A stretch of 64,000 bases of DNA, from contig NZ_CP145905.1 in assembly GCF_036894955.1 (NCBI RefSeq), positions 3,986,501 to 4,050,500 on the forward strand. Reading direction: 5' to 3'. The notes below the pieces were generated by a model. It was not told where the DNA came from. It did no database searches and saw only the letters and a program-made list of their open reading frames with translations. The stretch comes from Paenibacillus sp. KS-LC4. GTDB lineage: Bacteria > Bacillota > Bacilli > Paenibacillales > Paenibacillaceae. A program made the position numbers and the translations under genes. The number at the start of each line of letters is the position of its first letter. Position 1 is the first letter of the stretch. Positions 38,156 through 47,465 of the stretch are shown piece by piece.

Positions 38156-38237
38156 GCTGTACACCTGCTTTCCTGTGGCAAGGCTCTCTTCAAGCGCCAT
38201 TCCGTCATGGGAAGTCTGGCTTCTTGCCTATCTCATG

Positions 38238-38266
38238 ATAAAAAGGAGAGCCCGCGGCTCTCCTTC
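38238..38266 (-). terminator. Terminator of lepA
   Basis: GGAGAGCC pairs with GGCTCTCC across a CGC loop (38245-38263). On the minus strand it is followed by TTTTT, directly after the lepA stop at 38272. Confidence 0.9.
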
Positions 38267-38271
38267 TCCCT

Positions 38272-40089
38272 CTAGCTTTCGTCGATCTTGAGCACCGCCA
38301 TGAACGCTTCCTGCGGCACCTCAACGCTGCCGACCTGCTTCATGCGCTTCTTGCCCTCTTTTTGCTTCTCAAGCAGCTTGCGCTTCCGGCTAATGTCGCC
38401 GCCGTAACATTTGGCAAGTACGTTTTTGCGCATCGCCTTAACGGTTTCACGGGCAATAACCTTAGTACCTAACGATGCTTGAATCGGCACCTCGAACATT
38501 TGACGCGGGATGAGCTCCTTCATCTTCTGGCAGATGATCCGTCCGCGGAAGAACGCCCGGTCGCGGTGAACGATAACCGACAATGCATCGACCTGTTCGC
38601 CATTCAGCATAATATCCATCTTCACAAGGTTGGACTTGCGGTAGCCGGATACTTCATAGTCAAAGGAGGCATAGCCCTTCGTGCTGGATTTCAACTGGTC
38701 GAAGAAATCATATACAATTTCCGAAAGTGGAATTTCATACGTAATCGTGACGCGGTTCGTATCCAAATATTCCATGTTCACGAACTCGCCGCGCTTGTTC
38801 TGGCACAAATCCATAATGGCGCCGACATAATCATTCGGTACGATAATGGCTGCTTTGACGTAAGGCTCCTCAATAAAATCAAGCTTGCCCTGCTCTGGTA
38901 GATTGGACGGATTGTCGATGCTCATGACCGTTCCATCCGTCAGCGTCACCTGATAAATAACGCTTGGCGCCGTCGTAATAAGCGGAATGTTGAATTCACG
39001 CTCAATACGCTCTTGGATAATTTCCATATGGAGCAAACCCAAGAAACCGCAGCGGAAGCCGAAGCCTAGTGCCGTCGACGTTTCCGGCTCGTAGCGCAGC
39101 GAAGCATCATTCAGCTCAAGCTTCTCAAGCGCTTCGCGCAAATCGTTATAATCCTGTGTTTCAATCGGATATAATCCGCAGAATACCATTGGATTAATGC
39201 GGCGGTAGCCTGGTAATGCTTCCGGTGCCGGTCGCTTCGCCTCAGTTACGGTATCACCGACACGCGTGTCTTTTACATTTTTAATACCGGCAACGACGAA
39301 GCCTACATCACCGACAGCGAGCTCGTCCACGATACCCATACGCGGCATAAACGCTCCGACCTCAATAACCTCAAACTCAGCACCAGTCGCCATAAAACGA
39401 ATTTTCTTGCCCGCTTTAATGCTGCCGTCAATAACTCGAACGTAAACGATAACGCCTTTGTATGCATCGTAGTGAGAGTCAAAAATCAGCGCCTTCAGCG
39501 GCTGATCAGGATCACCTGTAGGAGCTGGAACCTTTGAAACGACCTGCTCCAAAATCTCCTTAATGCCAATGCCTGCCTTCGCCGAAGCATGAACCGCCTC
39601 GCTTGCATCCAGCCCGATAACATCCTCAATCTCCTGCTTGACGCGATCTGGCTCTGCGCTTGGCAAGTCGATTTTGTTGATGACGGGAAGAATTTCGAGA
39701 TTGTTGTCGAGTGCCAAATATACATTGGCAAGCGTCTGCGCCTCAATTCCTTGCGCAGCGTCTACAACGAGCAGCGCGCCCTCGCAAGCAGCAAGACTGC
39801 GGGAAACTTCATATGTAAAATCGACGTGTCCAGGCGTATCAATCAAATTGAGCAAGTATTCCACACCGTCATCCGCCTTATAGGACAGACGAACGGCCTG
39901 CAGCTTAATTGTAATTCCGCGCTCCCGCTCCAAATCCATTTGGTCCAGCACCTGAGCTTGCATTTCTCGCGAAGTGAGCGCCCCTGTGTATTCCAAAATG
40001 CGATCCGCAAGCGTAGACTTCCCGTGGTCAATATGCGCGATAATCGAGAAGTTTCTAATTTTCTTTTGTCGGTCACGTACGTCAGCCAT
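38272..40089 (-). CDS. lepA: Elongation factor 4 (LepA)
   Basis: A translational GTPase that acts on stalled or initiating ribosomes. The 605-residue protein has the P-loop [25 protein letters not shown], domains similar to EF-G and the LepA C-terminal domain ending [20 protein letters not shown]. The start at 40089 gives [14 protein letters not shown], as in relatives; 6 further codons are possible but lie beyond a GGGGG site. It is separated from yqxA by about 100 bases. Confidence 0.97.
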   Translation of the reverse strand: MADVRDRQKKIRNFSIIAHIDHGKSTLADRILEYTGALTSREMQAQVLDQMDLERERGITIKLQAVRLSYKADDGVEYLLNLIDTPGHVDFTYEVSRSLAACEGALLVVDAAQGIEAQTLANVYLALDNNLEILPVINKIDLPSAEPDRVKQEIEDVIGLDASEAVHASAKAGIGIKEILEQVVSKVPAPTGDPDQPLKALIFDSHYDAYKGVIVYVRVIDGSIKAGKKIRFMATGAEFEVIEVGAFMPRMGIVDELAVGDVGFVVAGIKNVKDTRVGDTVTEAKRPAPEALPGYRRINPMVFCGLYPIETQDYNDLREALEKLELNDASLRYEPETSTALGFGFRCGFLGLLHMEIIQERIEREFNIPLITTAPSVIYQVTLTDGTVMSIDNPSNLPEQGKLDFIEEPYVKAAIIVPNDYVGAIMDLCQNKRGEFVNMEYLDTNRVTITYEIPLSEIVYDFFDQLKSSTKGYASFDYEVSGYRKSNLVKMDIMLNGEQVDALSVIVHRDRAFFRGRIICQKMKELIPRQMFEVPIQASLGTKVIARETVKAMRKNVLAKCYGGDISRKRKLLEKQKEGKKRMKQVGSVEVPQEAFMAVLKIDES

Positions 40090-40193
40090 GCCTAACCCCC
40101 ACACCATCCAATATTGCTAATCATTCTTTCCATTATATCAGCAATGGAGAGCGCCAGCAATGCGATTGCCGAAATTCCGGCAGAGCGCCTTCG

Positions 40194-40649
40194 TTAATTC
40201 GTCACCTTTTCAAATAAATCCACAATAAACGCCATGCTTCCGGTCGAAAAAGATTGCAGTAAGCCTGCCGTGCCATCAGCCAGCTTATTGACCGAGGGCT
40301 CCTGATTTTCATACGGCATGCCCGGCAGTCGATCGCCATAGAGCGCATTTTGCTCAGCGAGCTTCCGCACCTCAGCCAGCTCCCTCTCAAGCTCAGATAT
40401 TTTGCGCGAAGCGGCATCCGACATGCCGTCAATCGGCTGTGCTTCACGCCTATCTGTTCCGCTGACTCCCATTTCCGCGCCTTGTCTAACAATTGCATCT
40501 ACAGGGATGACAGAGGAAGCACCGGTCTCCTCAATCGGCCCGTAAACCCGTTCAATGCCTGAGGAGGACATTTCAATGCCGTACAAGATAACAAAAACGA
40601 GCACCCCGCCGATGATCGCCCATTTAAATGCATCACGCCGCTTTCTCAT
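40194..40649 (-). CDS. yqxA: YqxA-like small membrane protein
   Basis: A 151-residue protein with one N-terminal membrane helix (about 8-26) and a short outside part with LERELAEVRKLAEQ coiled coil. Its place between spoIIP and lepA matches B. subtilis yqxA; sequence similarity alone is weak. The start at 40649 has AAAGGATG 8 bases upstream; a longer frame overlaps spoIIP. Function unknown, probably related to sporulation by linkage. Confidence 0.75.
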   Translation of the reverse strand: MRKRRDAFKWAIIGGVLVFVILYGIEMSSSGIERVYGPIEETGASSVIPVDAIVRQGAEMGVSGTDRREAQPIDGMSDAASRKISELERELAEVRKLAEQNALYGDRLPGMPYENQEPSVNKLADGTAGLLQSFSTGSMAFIVDLFEKVTN

Positions 40650-40683
40650 ACCGCGTCCATCCTTTCTACTCCTGATTTGCAAA

Positions 40684-41910
40684 TTAACTTTGCGGAGCTG
40701 AAACCTTCTCATCCTGCCAATAAATATCAGCGATTACTTTAGCCAGCACATCTGCGGTGCGATATGACTCTACCAGCGTATTGTCTACTCCACCTACCTC
40801 AATTAGCACGCTGTCCGAGGCAAGCGATTGATTATATTCACCATTGCCTGTGGCAGCTGTTTTGCCCCATATCCCCCTGGAAATGCCCGGATACTGCTTT
40901 TCCAGCGCCTCATGAATTTTAGTGGCAAATGCCTCATTTTCCTTCCAGTTGGGATTTTTATGACCGATGATAAAATAAACCTGCGCGTAGCTTTTTCCCT
41001 TAATCTCGGTCGTCGTATATTTGCGCTTCTGCGAATCGCGATGCAGATCGAATAAAAACTTCAAATTTTTGCTGCTTGCCAGCGCCTCTTTTACCGTCTT
41101 CATGGAATATTTATAGGACAGCTCCCATTTGTAATTTTTCATAGCAGTCGGATAATCCGTTTCGGAATGCAAGGCGCCTACCCCGCGCTTCTCAAGCTGC
41201 TCTGCAAGCCGCTTGCCGACCAATGTAATGTTCGTTGTGCTGGAATTTGGGTCCTTTGCGCTACCCTTTAGCTCCGGGTACCACGATTCCCGATTATGGG
41301 AATGATAGATGAATGCGACCTTCGCTTCTCCCGTAGATGGCTTCGTATTTCCGCTGCCGCTTTGATCCGGCTTGTCCGCCGGATCAACAGCGCTTGGCGG
41401 CAGCGATGGCTGCGGCTCCACAATCGGCTGTTCGCCTGCCGCTCCTTCTTCGGCATGCGAAGGTATCGGCTCATTATCCTCTGGCCCAATGGCGGTATCG
41501 GTTCCGCTGCCCTTGCGGATGAGGAAGGAATCTCCGGCATTCATGCCGGGAATACCTGCCGCTAACAGGCTTTTGGGCTGGGTAGGATTAATATCCGTCA
41601 TCAGCCTGACTAGAAAAGCACTTACCTGCGGCACAGACAGATCGCCAGACTGATTGCTGCCCTGATAGGCAGGCAGCTCCATTTCCAGCATATCCCCGAA
41701 CAAACCGCTAGATACCGCCGCTGCAAAACCCTTCATCGAAGACACCGGCGCAGCAGCCGCTTGACGATGGGCAACTGCCGCAATGCCTATAATGACGAAA
41801 AAAATCATCGAACATAAAGAAAGAACAGCGAATGTTCTTCCTGTGACCAGCAATTGCCGAATTTTCCGGCTTCCATACGCCAAATCGAGCAGCATGATTT
41901 TCCGTCTCAT
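40684..41910 (-). CDS. spoIIP: Stage II sporulation protein P
   Basis: SpoIIP is a peptidoglycan amidase and endopeptidase that thins septal wall during engulfment with SpoIID and SpoIIM. The 408-residue protein has an N-terminal membrane helix (about 27-49), a Pro/Ser-rich linker near 150-195 and the catalytic domain beginning VAFIYHSHNRESWYPEL, with zinc ligands, RDSQKR and the C-terminal EVGGVDNTLVESY. The ATG at 41910 follows GGGAGGTAA by 8 bases. It lies downstream of gpr in the usual order. Confidence 0.96.
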   Translation of the reverse strand: MRRKIMLLDLAYGSRKIRQLLVTGRTFAVLSLCSMIFFVIIGIAAVAHRQAAAAPVSSMKGFAAAVSSGLFGDMLEMELPAYQGSNQSGDLSVPQVSAFLVRLMTDINPTQPKSLLAAGIPGMNAGDSFLIRKGSGTDTAIGPEDNEPIPSHAEEGAAGEQPIVEPQPSLPPSAVDPADKPDQSGSGNTKPSTGEAKVAFIYHSHNRESWYPELKGSAKDPNSSTTNITLVGKRLAEQLEKRGVGALHSETDYPTAMKNYKWELSYKYSMKTVKEALASSKNLKFLFDLHRDSQKRKYTTTEIKGKSYAQVYFIIGHKNPNWKENEAFATKIHEALEKQYPGISRGIWGKTAATGNGEYNQSLASDSVLIEVGGVDNTLVESYRTADVLAKVIADIYWQDEKVSAPQS

Positions 41911-41958
41911 CGTTTTGCTTACCTCCCGTTTCTGTGCTAGAGCTAACCTGCTGCTATT

Positions 41959-41988
41959 AATCTATGAACGAGCGGGAGTTAATAGAAC
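41959..41988 (-). promoter_or_regulatory. Possible SigmaE promoter of spoIIP
   Basis: On the minus strand CATAGATT (41959-41966) matches the SigmaE -10 pattern CATAnnnT, and GTTCTATT (41981-41988) lies 14 bases upstream in place of the -35. It begins about 50 bases before the spoIIP ATG. Weak by sequence alone, but expected from the known control of spoIIP. Confidence 0.4.
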
Positions 41989-42119
41989 CATTTACAGCCT
42001 TATTTTAATATGAGAGGATGCTAGATTTAGAAGAACAGGGGCAAAAGAAGAGGGCAACGCTATCGTTTCGGGGATAAAGCTGCGCTGGTCATAAAGGTGA
42101 AGCGTACGCTCCTTACTAT

Positions 42120-42163
42120 AAGAAAACGCCATAGAATACCTCTATGTTGAAAGGCGTCCTACG
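42120..42163 (-). terminator. Terminator-like hairpin after gpr
   Basis: ACGCC and CATAGA on one side pair with TCTATG and GGCGT on the other, with a bulge; on the minus strand it is followed by TTTTC. It lies just downstream of the gpr stop and separates it from spoIIP. Confidence 0.55.
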
Positions 42164-42174
42164 GCGTCTTGCTG

Positions 42175-43176
42175 TTAATGGGTATAGGCTGCTACATTGT
42201 CGGTGTCAACCGCATCGTGCAGCGAAGCATTGAGCCCGCTCGCAATAATGTTCGCGATATCCTCGATAAATTGGTCAATTTCCTTCGGCGTTACGAGCAA
42301 ATCATGGCCGAGCGGGTGAAGCACCTCTTTGACGAGCTGCAGCCGCTCCTGCTCCTCCAGCTGGTTCATGATGCCGAATACCTGATTGCTGTCGCCCTTG
42401 TTCGTTTCAATGTGCTGACGCATCAGCTCCAGCGTATTATTCACAATGGTAGAAGCATATACGACAGTCGGGACCCCGATAGCTATTACCGGAATTCCTA
42501 AAATCTCCTTCGTGAGCCCTTTGCGCTTATTGCCGATGCCAGAGCCGGGATGAATGCCGGTATCAGCAATTTGAATCGTCGTGTTCACCCTTTCCACCGC
42601 TTTGGATGCAAGTGCATCAACGGCAATAATGACATCGGGCTTCGTCCGCTCGGCAATGCCTTGAATAATGTCGCTGGACTCAATGCCTGTAATGCCTAAT
42701 ACACCAGGTGCAATTGCGCTGACCGCACGATAGCCAGGTGCAACCTGATCGGGCATCAGCTCAAAAAAATGGCGGGTCACCATTACGTTTTCGACAACAA
42801 TTGGCCCCAGTGCATCCGGCGTCACGTTCCAGTTGCCCAGTCCAACAATAAGCACCCGTGCTGTCTTGCCAACACCGATGCGTTCTAGAAAGGTCTCAAA
42901 ATGCTTGGCGAACATCGTCGCCACCCGGTTTTGCAGCTCTGTATCCTGCGTACGCAGTCCCGGAACCTCCAGCGTGACGTAGTGGCCCTGCATTTTGCCA
43001 ATTGCAGCGGCCCCTTGCTCATTTTGGACATGAAGGCTAGTAATGACGATGCCATCCTCATCCTGGCGCTCGGAATAAATGCCCGGAATGACTCCGCCCG
43101 ACTGCTCGGCCATTTCTTTTGCTTCCAGCGCCAAATCTGTTCGAACGTTATAAGCTTGCAAATCAAGTTGTCCCAC
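42175..43176 (-). CDS. gpr: Germination protease GPR
   Basis: GPR is the A25-family protease that degrades small acid-soluble spore proteins on germination; it is made as a zymogen. The core contains [20 protein letters not shown] and [12 protein letters not shown], family hallmarks. I prefer the GTG at 43176 (333 residues), because the propeptide then ends at VRTD/LALEA after 14 residues, close to the 15 of B. megaterium GPR. An ATG at 43233 would add 19 residues, lacking a clear ribosome site. It is divergent from rpsT. Confidence 0.92.
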   Translation of the reverse strand: MGQLDLQAYNVRTDLALEAKEMAEQSGGVIPGIYSERQDEDGIVITSLHVQNEQGAAAIGKMQGHYVTLEVPGLRTQDTELQNRVATMFAKHFETFLERIGVGKTARVLIVGLGNWNVTPDALGPIVVENVMVTRHFFELMPDQVAPGYRAVSAIAPGVLGITGIESSDIIQGIAERTKPDVIIAVDALASKAVERVNTTIQIADTGIHPGSGIGNKRKGLTKEILGIPVIAIGVPTVVYASTIVNNTLELMRQHIETNKGDSNQVFGIMNQLEEQERLQLVKEVLHPLGHDLLVTPKEIDQFIEDIANIIASGLNASLHDAVDTDNVAAYTH

Positions 43177-43289
43177 CGCATACCCTTCTTCCTTGAAAAA
43201 TAAATGCTTTCTGCCATTAGTGTTCGCAAGCATTTGGTTTTCATGCGTGCTATTGCTTTTTGGGTATACGCATGATAATATATTTTAAG

Positions 43290-43318
43290 TTGTGTTATCC
43301 AGAATTATAGCGTATGCT
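43290..43318 (+). promoter_or_regulatory. Possible promoter of rpsT
   Basis: TTGTGT (43290-43295) and TATGCT (43313-43318) are 17 bases apart, about 40 bases before the rpsT ATG. Neither hexamer is perfect; an AT-rich stretch lies just upstream. Confidence 0.4.
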
Positions 43319-43357
43319 AAAGATTGCCTGTGCATATTTCGTAGGAGGTGAAACTCG

Positions 43358-43630
43358 ATGCCAAACATTAAATCCGCAATTAAACGCGTCAAAACGAGCG
43401 AAAAACGCCGCGCTTTGAACGCTTCCCAAAAATCCGCGCTTCGTACGGCTGTTAAATCTGCTGACCAAGCTATCGCCGGCACTGATGTAGCTGTTGCTAA
43501 AACAGCTCTAATCGCTGCGACGAAAAAATTGGACAAGGCGGTTACTAAAGGCCTGATTCATAAAAATGCGGCTGCCCGCAAAAAATCTCGTCTTGCTAAA
43601 AAGCTTAACGCTCTTTCGGCGCAAGCTTAA
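43358..43630 (+). CDS. rpsT: 30S ribosomal protein S20
   Basis: S20 binds 16S rRNA early in small-subunit assembly. The 90-residue, strongly basic helical protein starts [18 protein letters not shown] and contains [19 protein letters not shown], both typical. A TAGGAGGTG ribosome site lies 7 bases upstream. It is the lone plus-strand gene here, divergent from gpr and convergent with holA, as in B. subtilis. Confidence 0.97.
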   Translation: MPNIKSAIKRVKTSEKRRALNASQKSALRTAVKSADQAIAGTDVAVAKTALIAATKKLDKAVTKGLIHKNAAARKKSRLAKKLNALSAQA

Positions 43631-43641
43631 ACCATCCTTGA

Positions 43642-43692
43642 ACAAACAAAAAGGCTGTCTTCCGGTTTCCGGTTGACAGCTTTTTTGTTTGT
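43642..43692. terminator. Bidirectional terminator of rpsT and holA
   Basis: CAAACAAAAAGGCTGTC pairs with GACAGCTTTTTTGTTTG with one bulge. The A/T-rich arms give T runs on both strands, so it should serve both convergent genes. Confidence 0.9.
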
Positions 43693-43713
43693 ATATGAGC
43701 AGGTTACTTGCCT

Positions 43714-44751
43714 TTATGCCATCCGTTTTTCCACGCCAAGCGATAATAAATATAGCTCAAGACCAAAGTTTTTATCCAATTGCCCCGTCTTCATCTTATA
43801 ATCCAAATCGGCAATAGCGGAAAGCAATGCCCCTAGCCGTGACGTCGAAAACTTCCGGCACTTCTCCGCAGCCAGCTTGACCGCATAAGGATGCAGTCCT
43901 AGCTGTCCAGCCATTTGCTGCGGTGAATAGCGATGCTGCTCCAGCTCTTTAATTTGCAGCATAATTCGCAGCTGACGGGCAATGAGCGCCGCGATTTTTA
44001 TCGGCTCCTCGCGTCTGATGAGCAATTGTCTATACAATCGCAGCGACCTGTCCACCTGCAATTCCGCAATGGCATCCACCAATGCGAATACATCCTCTTC
44101 CACAGTCGACACCGTCAGCAGCTCCACTTCCTTGCGTCCAATCTGACCGCCAGCACCTGCGTGCAGGCAGAGCTTGTCCACTTCCAGTGCCAGCTGCTGC
44201 ATATGAGCTCCGACACGTAACAGAAGCAGCTCAGCCGCCTCCGTATCCAGCGTCCGTTTCTGTTCAGCCGCCCGGCGGATAGCCCAGCCCTTCAATTCCG
44301 ATGCATCCAGCTCTTGAAAAGCAATGAGCGCATTGCGATCCTTCAGCTGCTTGACGAGCTTGCGCCGTTCATCAAGCTTCTCCGCGTGAACTAGAAACAG
44401 CATGACCGTTGTTTCAGAAGGATTCTCAATATATTGCTGCAAGCGGTCGGTGCGATGCTCAAGCTTGCCGCCCTCTTTTCCGCCAGCCGCAAATACGACA
44501 GCATCTCTAACGATGACCAGCTTGCGTTCAACGAAGAAGGGCAGCGTCTCCGCTTCAAGCACGGCCTCATCCAGCAAACTCTCCGCTGTATCGAATTTGA
44601 CGATGCCCAGCTCCCGCTCATCGGCGGTGAACATCGCGTCAGCAAGCGTGTCGGCAAACTGCTGAATCCGGTAACGGTCCTTGCCGAAAACGACGTATAC
44701 AGGGCGAAATCGCTTGCCCTTAATTTCCTTTAATGCCTCTTTCCCATCCAA
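43714..44751 (-). CDS. holA: DNA polymerase III subunit delta
   Basis: The delta subunit of the clamp loader (YqeN type), which opens the sliding clamp. The 345-residue protein shows the N-terminal FRPVYVVFGKDRYRIQQFAD strand, VERKLVIVRD, and a C-terminal collar domain with LHPYAVKLAAEKCRKFS. The start is probably TTG at 44751, seven bases after GGGAGGAA, because family members begin with a short helix before the PVY-G strand; an ATG at 44832 would add 27 residues without a ribosome site. A 31-codon ORF ends just before it. Confidence 0.92.
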   Translation of the reverse strand: MDGKEALKEIKGKRFRPVYVVFGKDRYRIQQFADTLADAMFTADERELGIVKFDTAESLLDEAVLEAETLPFFVERKLVIVRDAVVFAAGGKEGGKLEHRTDRLQQYIENPSETTVMLFLVHAEKLDERRKLVKQLKDRNALIAFQELDASELKGWAIRRAAEQKRTLDTEAAELLLLRVGAHMQQLALEVDKLCLHAGAGGQIGRKEVELLTVSTVEEDVFALVDAIAELQVDRSLRLYRQLLIRREEPIKIAALIARQLRIMLQIKELEQHRYSPQQMAGQLGLHPYAVKLAAEKCRKFSTSRLGALLSAIADLDYKMKTGQLDKNFGLELYLLSLGVEKRMA

Positions 44752-44764
44752 AGGGTATTCCTCC

Positions 44765-44860
44765 CTACCTTCTCCTGTGAACGGCAACAAAGGGATGAGC
44801 CTGATCGGCTTCATCCCTTTGTCCCTGAACATCTATATAAACATCAGCAGAAAGATCCAT
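44765..44860 (-). CDS. Possible 31-residue leader ORF of holA
   Basis: ATG at 44860 follows AGAAGGAG by 5 bases, a strong ribosome site. It encodes 31 residues (MDLSADVYIDVQGQRDEADQ then AHPFVAVHRRR) ending in TAG that abuts the GGGAGGA ribosome site of holA. It is not known to me. Two hairpins overlap it (44842-44880 and 44789-44824), and the first would cover the ribosome site. It could be a translated leader, a small protein, or chance. Confidence 0.45.
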   Translation of the reverse strand: MDLSADVYIDVQGQRDEADQAHPFVAVHRRR

Positions 44861-44983
44861 GGCTTCTCCTTCTGCTGATGGTCATACGACGATCAAGGCT
44901 AACACGTCGCATCTTCTCCCCACTCTTTACCATACGCAGTTAAAGCGGAAAGTGTGCATACACCTGTAGACCCTCAACTAAAA

Positions 44984-46027
44984 TTAATGTGCCGCTTTAT
45001 CATCCTTGAGCGTATTCAGATCAACTGCATATTTTTCAATGCCGCCTGACTCCAGATGAATTTCATAATTCAATATCTTATTGTCCTCTGACCAGCTCAA
45101 ATTGGCAATCTGGCCGTTTTTGCGCGCCGTTTCCAGCAGCAGCTTATGATCGCTTGCCTCATAAATCTTAATGGCATAGCCAACAATCTCAGCTGAATAA
45201 ACGCCATCGGCAGAAACCACTGCGACAGCTGCGAGTGGGGCTTTCTCCGGTTCGTCTGCACGGCCTTCCAATAGTTTGCCATCCTCCTCAGCAGGCGCTT
45301 GAGAAATTCTAGTATCTGTACCCGTGTCAGAATTTGCATGGCTGGAATCCGGAGCAGTAAGGCCAGAAGCCGAGCCAACATCAGAAGCTCCAGCTTCGCT
45401 GCTGCTATTGCCTACAGCGCTTCCGCCATCTTGATTTGAGTCATCGCCGTCTTGTCCGGCTATGCTCTTCTTAAAACTCATGCCCGTATCAAGCGATTCT
45501 GATTTCACTTCACCCGAAGCCTGCGGATCAATAGCCACAAATTGTCGAACCTCCGACGTGTCGTAATTGGCAATCGGGCTATCAGCAGCCGTAGCACTTG
45601 CTTCCGTCTGCCTCATATCATCGCTTGATTGCGACCCATCAAACCAGCCCGCGTTATAGGAGATGATAAATGTGCCCGCTACGAGACACGCTGCTACGAC
45701 ACCTGTGAGCTGCCGAAGCTTGAATGAAGCGACGCGATTCGGCGTTTTCCTTCGCTTAGGCGTTGCCGTCTCTTGCGGCTCTGGGGCAGAGCCAGCCGCT
45801 TCGAATGCAAGCTGCTCCAATTGAGGCATAATCGCATCCACAAGACTGTAGCTTGGCGTTACATGAGGCAGATTTTCCAATTCCGCGGACAAATTTTTCA
45901 GCCGCTCAAACATTGCTGCGCAGTCCGGACATTGCTTAAAATGGCTTGTCATAGTTGCTCTCTCGTATTCATCAAGGTCGCCGTCAAGCTCCCTTTGCAT
46001 ATATTCCATCACCTCTTGACAGTTCAT
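44984..46027 (-). CDS. Zinc-finger anti-sigma factor
   Basis: A membrane-bound anti-sigma factor that should hold the adjacent ECF sigma factor inactive. The 347 residues comprise the zinc-binding domain (MNCQEVMEYMQRELDGDLDE and HFKQCPDC, His-x3-Cys-x2-Cys), a membrane helix at about 110-128, a Ser/Gly/Asp-rich outside linker and a C-terminal beta-rich domain (YSAEIVGYAIKIYEA) that may sense an envelope signal. It overlaps the sigma gene stop by four bases (ATGA). Confidence 0.9.
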   Translation of the reverse strand: MNCQEVMEYMQRELDGDLDEYERATMTSHFKQCPDCAAMFERLKNLSAELENLPHVTPSYSLVDAIMPQLEQLAFEAAGSAPEPQETATPKRRKTPNRVASFKLRQLTGVVAACLVAGTFIISYNAGWFDGSQSSDDMRQTEASATAADSPIANYDTSEVRQFVAIDPQASGEVKSESLDTGMSFKKSIAGQDGDDSNQDGGSAVGNSSSEAGASDVGSASGLTAPDSSHANSDTGTDTRISQAPAEEDGKLLEGRADEPEKAPLAAVAVVSADGVYSAEIVGYAIKIYEASDHKLLLETARKNGQIANLSWSEDNKILNYEIHLESGGIEKYAVDLNTLKDDKAAH

Positions 46028-46572
46028 CCCCGGACACCACCTTTCTGATAATCATGTAGTAACGTTTGAAGCTGCTGTCTGGCTCTGAATAAATAGGATT
46101 TTACTGTGTTTAGGGGCAAATCCAGAGACTCAGCTATTTCATTGTAGGAAAAATCCTGCAAGTATCGAAGCACGACAACAGCACGGTGATGATCGGGTAG
46201 CTTATCAATAGCGTTACGGATGTCTTGAGCTGCGTAAGCGGACAATACCTCGTCCTCTACATTCTGCTTCTCGTGAAACACCATATCATGCTCATCAATG
46301 GACACTGTTGGTTTGTTTCTTCTAAACTTGTCAATGCAGATATTCGTTACAATGCGTTGAATCCATGTTTTAAATTGGGCTTTTTCTTCGTATGAGCCGA
46401 TTTTGGTATAAATGCGTATGAGTGCCTCCTGTGCCGCATCCATTGCATCCTGCTCATTGTTTACTATATAGTAGGCTGTCCGATAAACATGTGTTTCAAT
46501 CTCTCGCAATAGAGTAATCAATGCATCGCGATCTCCCGACTGAGCGGCTCTAATAAGGCCAGGCTCCACCAC
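46024..46572 (-). CDS. ECF RNA polymerase sigma factor
   Basis: A 182-residue extracytoplasmic-function sigma factor, with region 2 (NEQDAMDAAQEALIRIY and FKTWIQRIVTNICID) and region 4 (LPDHHRAVVVLRYLQDFSY and NTVKSYLFRARQQL). It resembles SigW/SigX/SigV-type envelope-stress sigma factors but cannot be assigned to one. The start is GTG at 46572, five bases after GAGGGGGAT. It is followed without a gap by its anti-sigma gene, and a matching promoter lies upstream. Confidence 0.92.
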   Translation of the reverse strand: MVEPGLIRAAQSGDRDALITLLREIETHVYRTAYYIVNNEQDAMDAAQEALIRIYTKIGSYEEKAQFKTWIQRIVTNICIDKFRRNKPTVSIDEHDMVFHEKQNVEDEVLSAYAAQDIRNAIDKLPDHHRAVVVLRYLQDFSYNEIAESLDLPLNTVKSYLFRARQQLQTLLHDYQKGGVRG

Positions 46573-46601
46573 GAAGGATCCCCCTCTCTTGCAACCTCTC
46601 T

Positions 46602-46628
46602 GACGAGCAGGTTACGTAAAATGTTGCA
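46602..46628 (-). promoter_or_regulatory. Probable autoregulatory ECF promoter
   Basis: On the minus strand TGCAAC (46623-46628) and CGTC (46602-46605) are 17 bases apart, closely matching SigX/SigV-type promoters (AAC in the -35, CG in the -10). It lies 30 bases before the sigma gene, as expected for self-activation. Confidence 0.65.
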
Positions 46629-46788
46629 AACCTTCGTACAAATTCATTTTTTATTTTAGCCATATGGCCCATATTCCGATTAAATCAGGCGTACTCCACA
46701 CTCAAGAATATCAAAAAAAGCAAGCACCGTATATAGAAAGTTCATGACGGCAGATCATGACAGCATGGCGTTAGCCGATTTCTCTCTT

Positions 46789-47169
46789 CTATATGGAGGG
46801 CTTCTCCAGAAAAGCATATAAATTGAGATTTCTTTTGCCAAAGCGCACTTCGCAGCATTCAGCCGGAGAGAAATCCTTTCCGTCCACGCATACCTTGAGC
46901 TTGTCCATAATGTTGTCGATGCTGTCCCTATCGAGCTTTAGAATTAGACCCGCTTGCGCGTAATGCACACTTTCCTCTTCACTCACCTGTACCTGTACTA
47001 GACGAAGCTCTTTTACTTTTTTGCTGTTAATTTGCGCAGCTTCCTTCAAATCAACTGCCGCTTCCTCTCCTGAAAGCGCTAGGCTGAAGGCTTCGCAAAG
47101 CTCAATCGCACCATTTATATCGAATCGGATATCAATGGCATGTTTTCCGGCTCTGTTTATTTTTATCAT
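46789..47169 (-). CDS. Hypothetical protein
   Basis: No family recognised. The 126-residue soluble-looking product is mixed alpha/beta, rich in charged residues, with a single Cys-Cys pair (AECCEV) and a KINRAGKHAIDIRF N-terminus. The start at 47169 is chosen for an AAGGAAGTG about 8 bases upstream; the frame extends 16 codons further. It is upstream of the sigma gene on the same strand, but a 216-base gap with the ECF promoter separates them. Membership in that regulon is not shown. Confidence 0.68.
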   Translation of the reverse strand: MIKINRAGKHAIDIRFDINGAIELCEAFSLALSGEEAAVDLKEAAQINSKKVKELRLVQVQVSEEESVHYAQAGLILKLDRDSIDNIMDKLKVCVDGKDFSPAECCEVRFGKRNLNLYAFLEKPSI

Positions 47170-47465
47170 CGCATTCACACTTCCTTGCCTTAATCTCCTG
47201 CCGCTGCTTTTGCTCATTTTACAGGATCATTTCAAAGAAGCCTACTTCTTCGTTCGTTCTACTCCGCTTTTATTTGTTAAAGCATATAATATTATAGAAG
47301 CATATAGCTTGATGCATGCGCTAAAAATGAGCTAAAAGCTGCTGAGACACCCCTTTTTTAGGTTGCACATGCCAGCCGGAGCTGTACGCTGCTCCTTGCT
47401 TAGCCGTTACACTAGAGGCAAATGTCAGCTGGCGAGCAGCGGCCGGGAACCTCACGCTGCGATTG

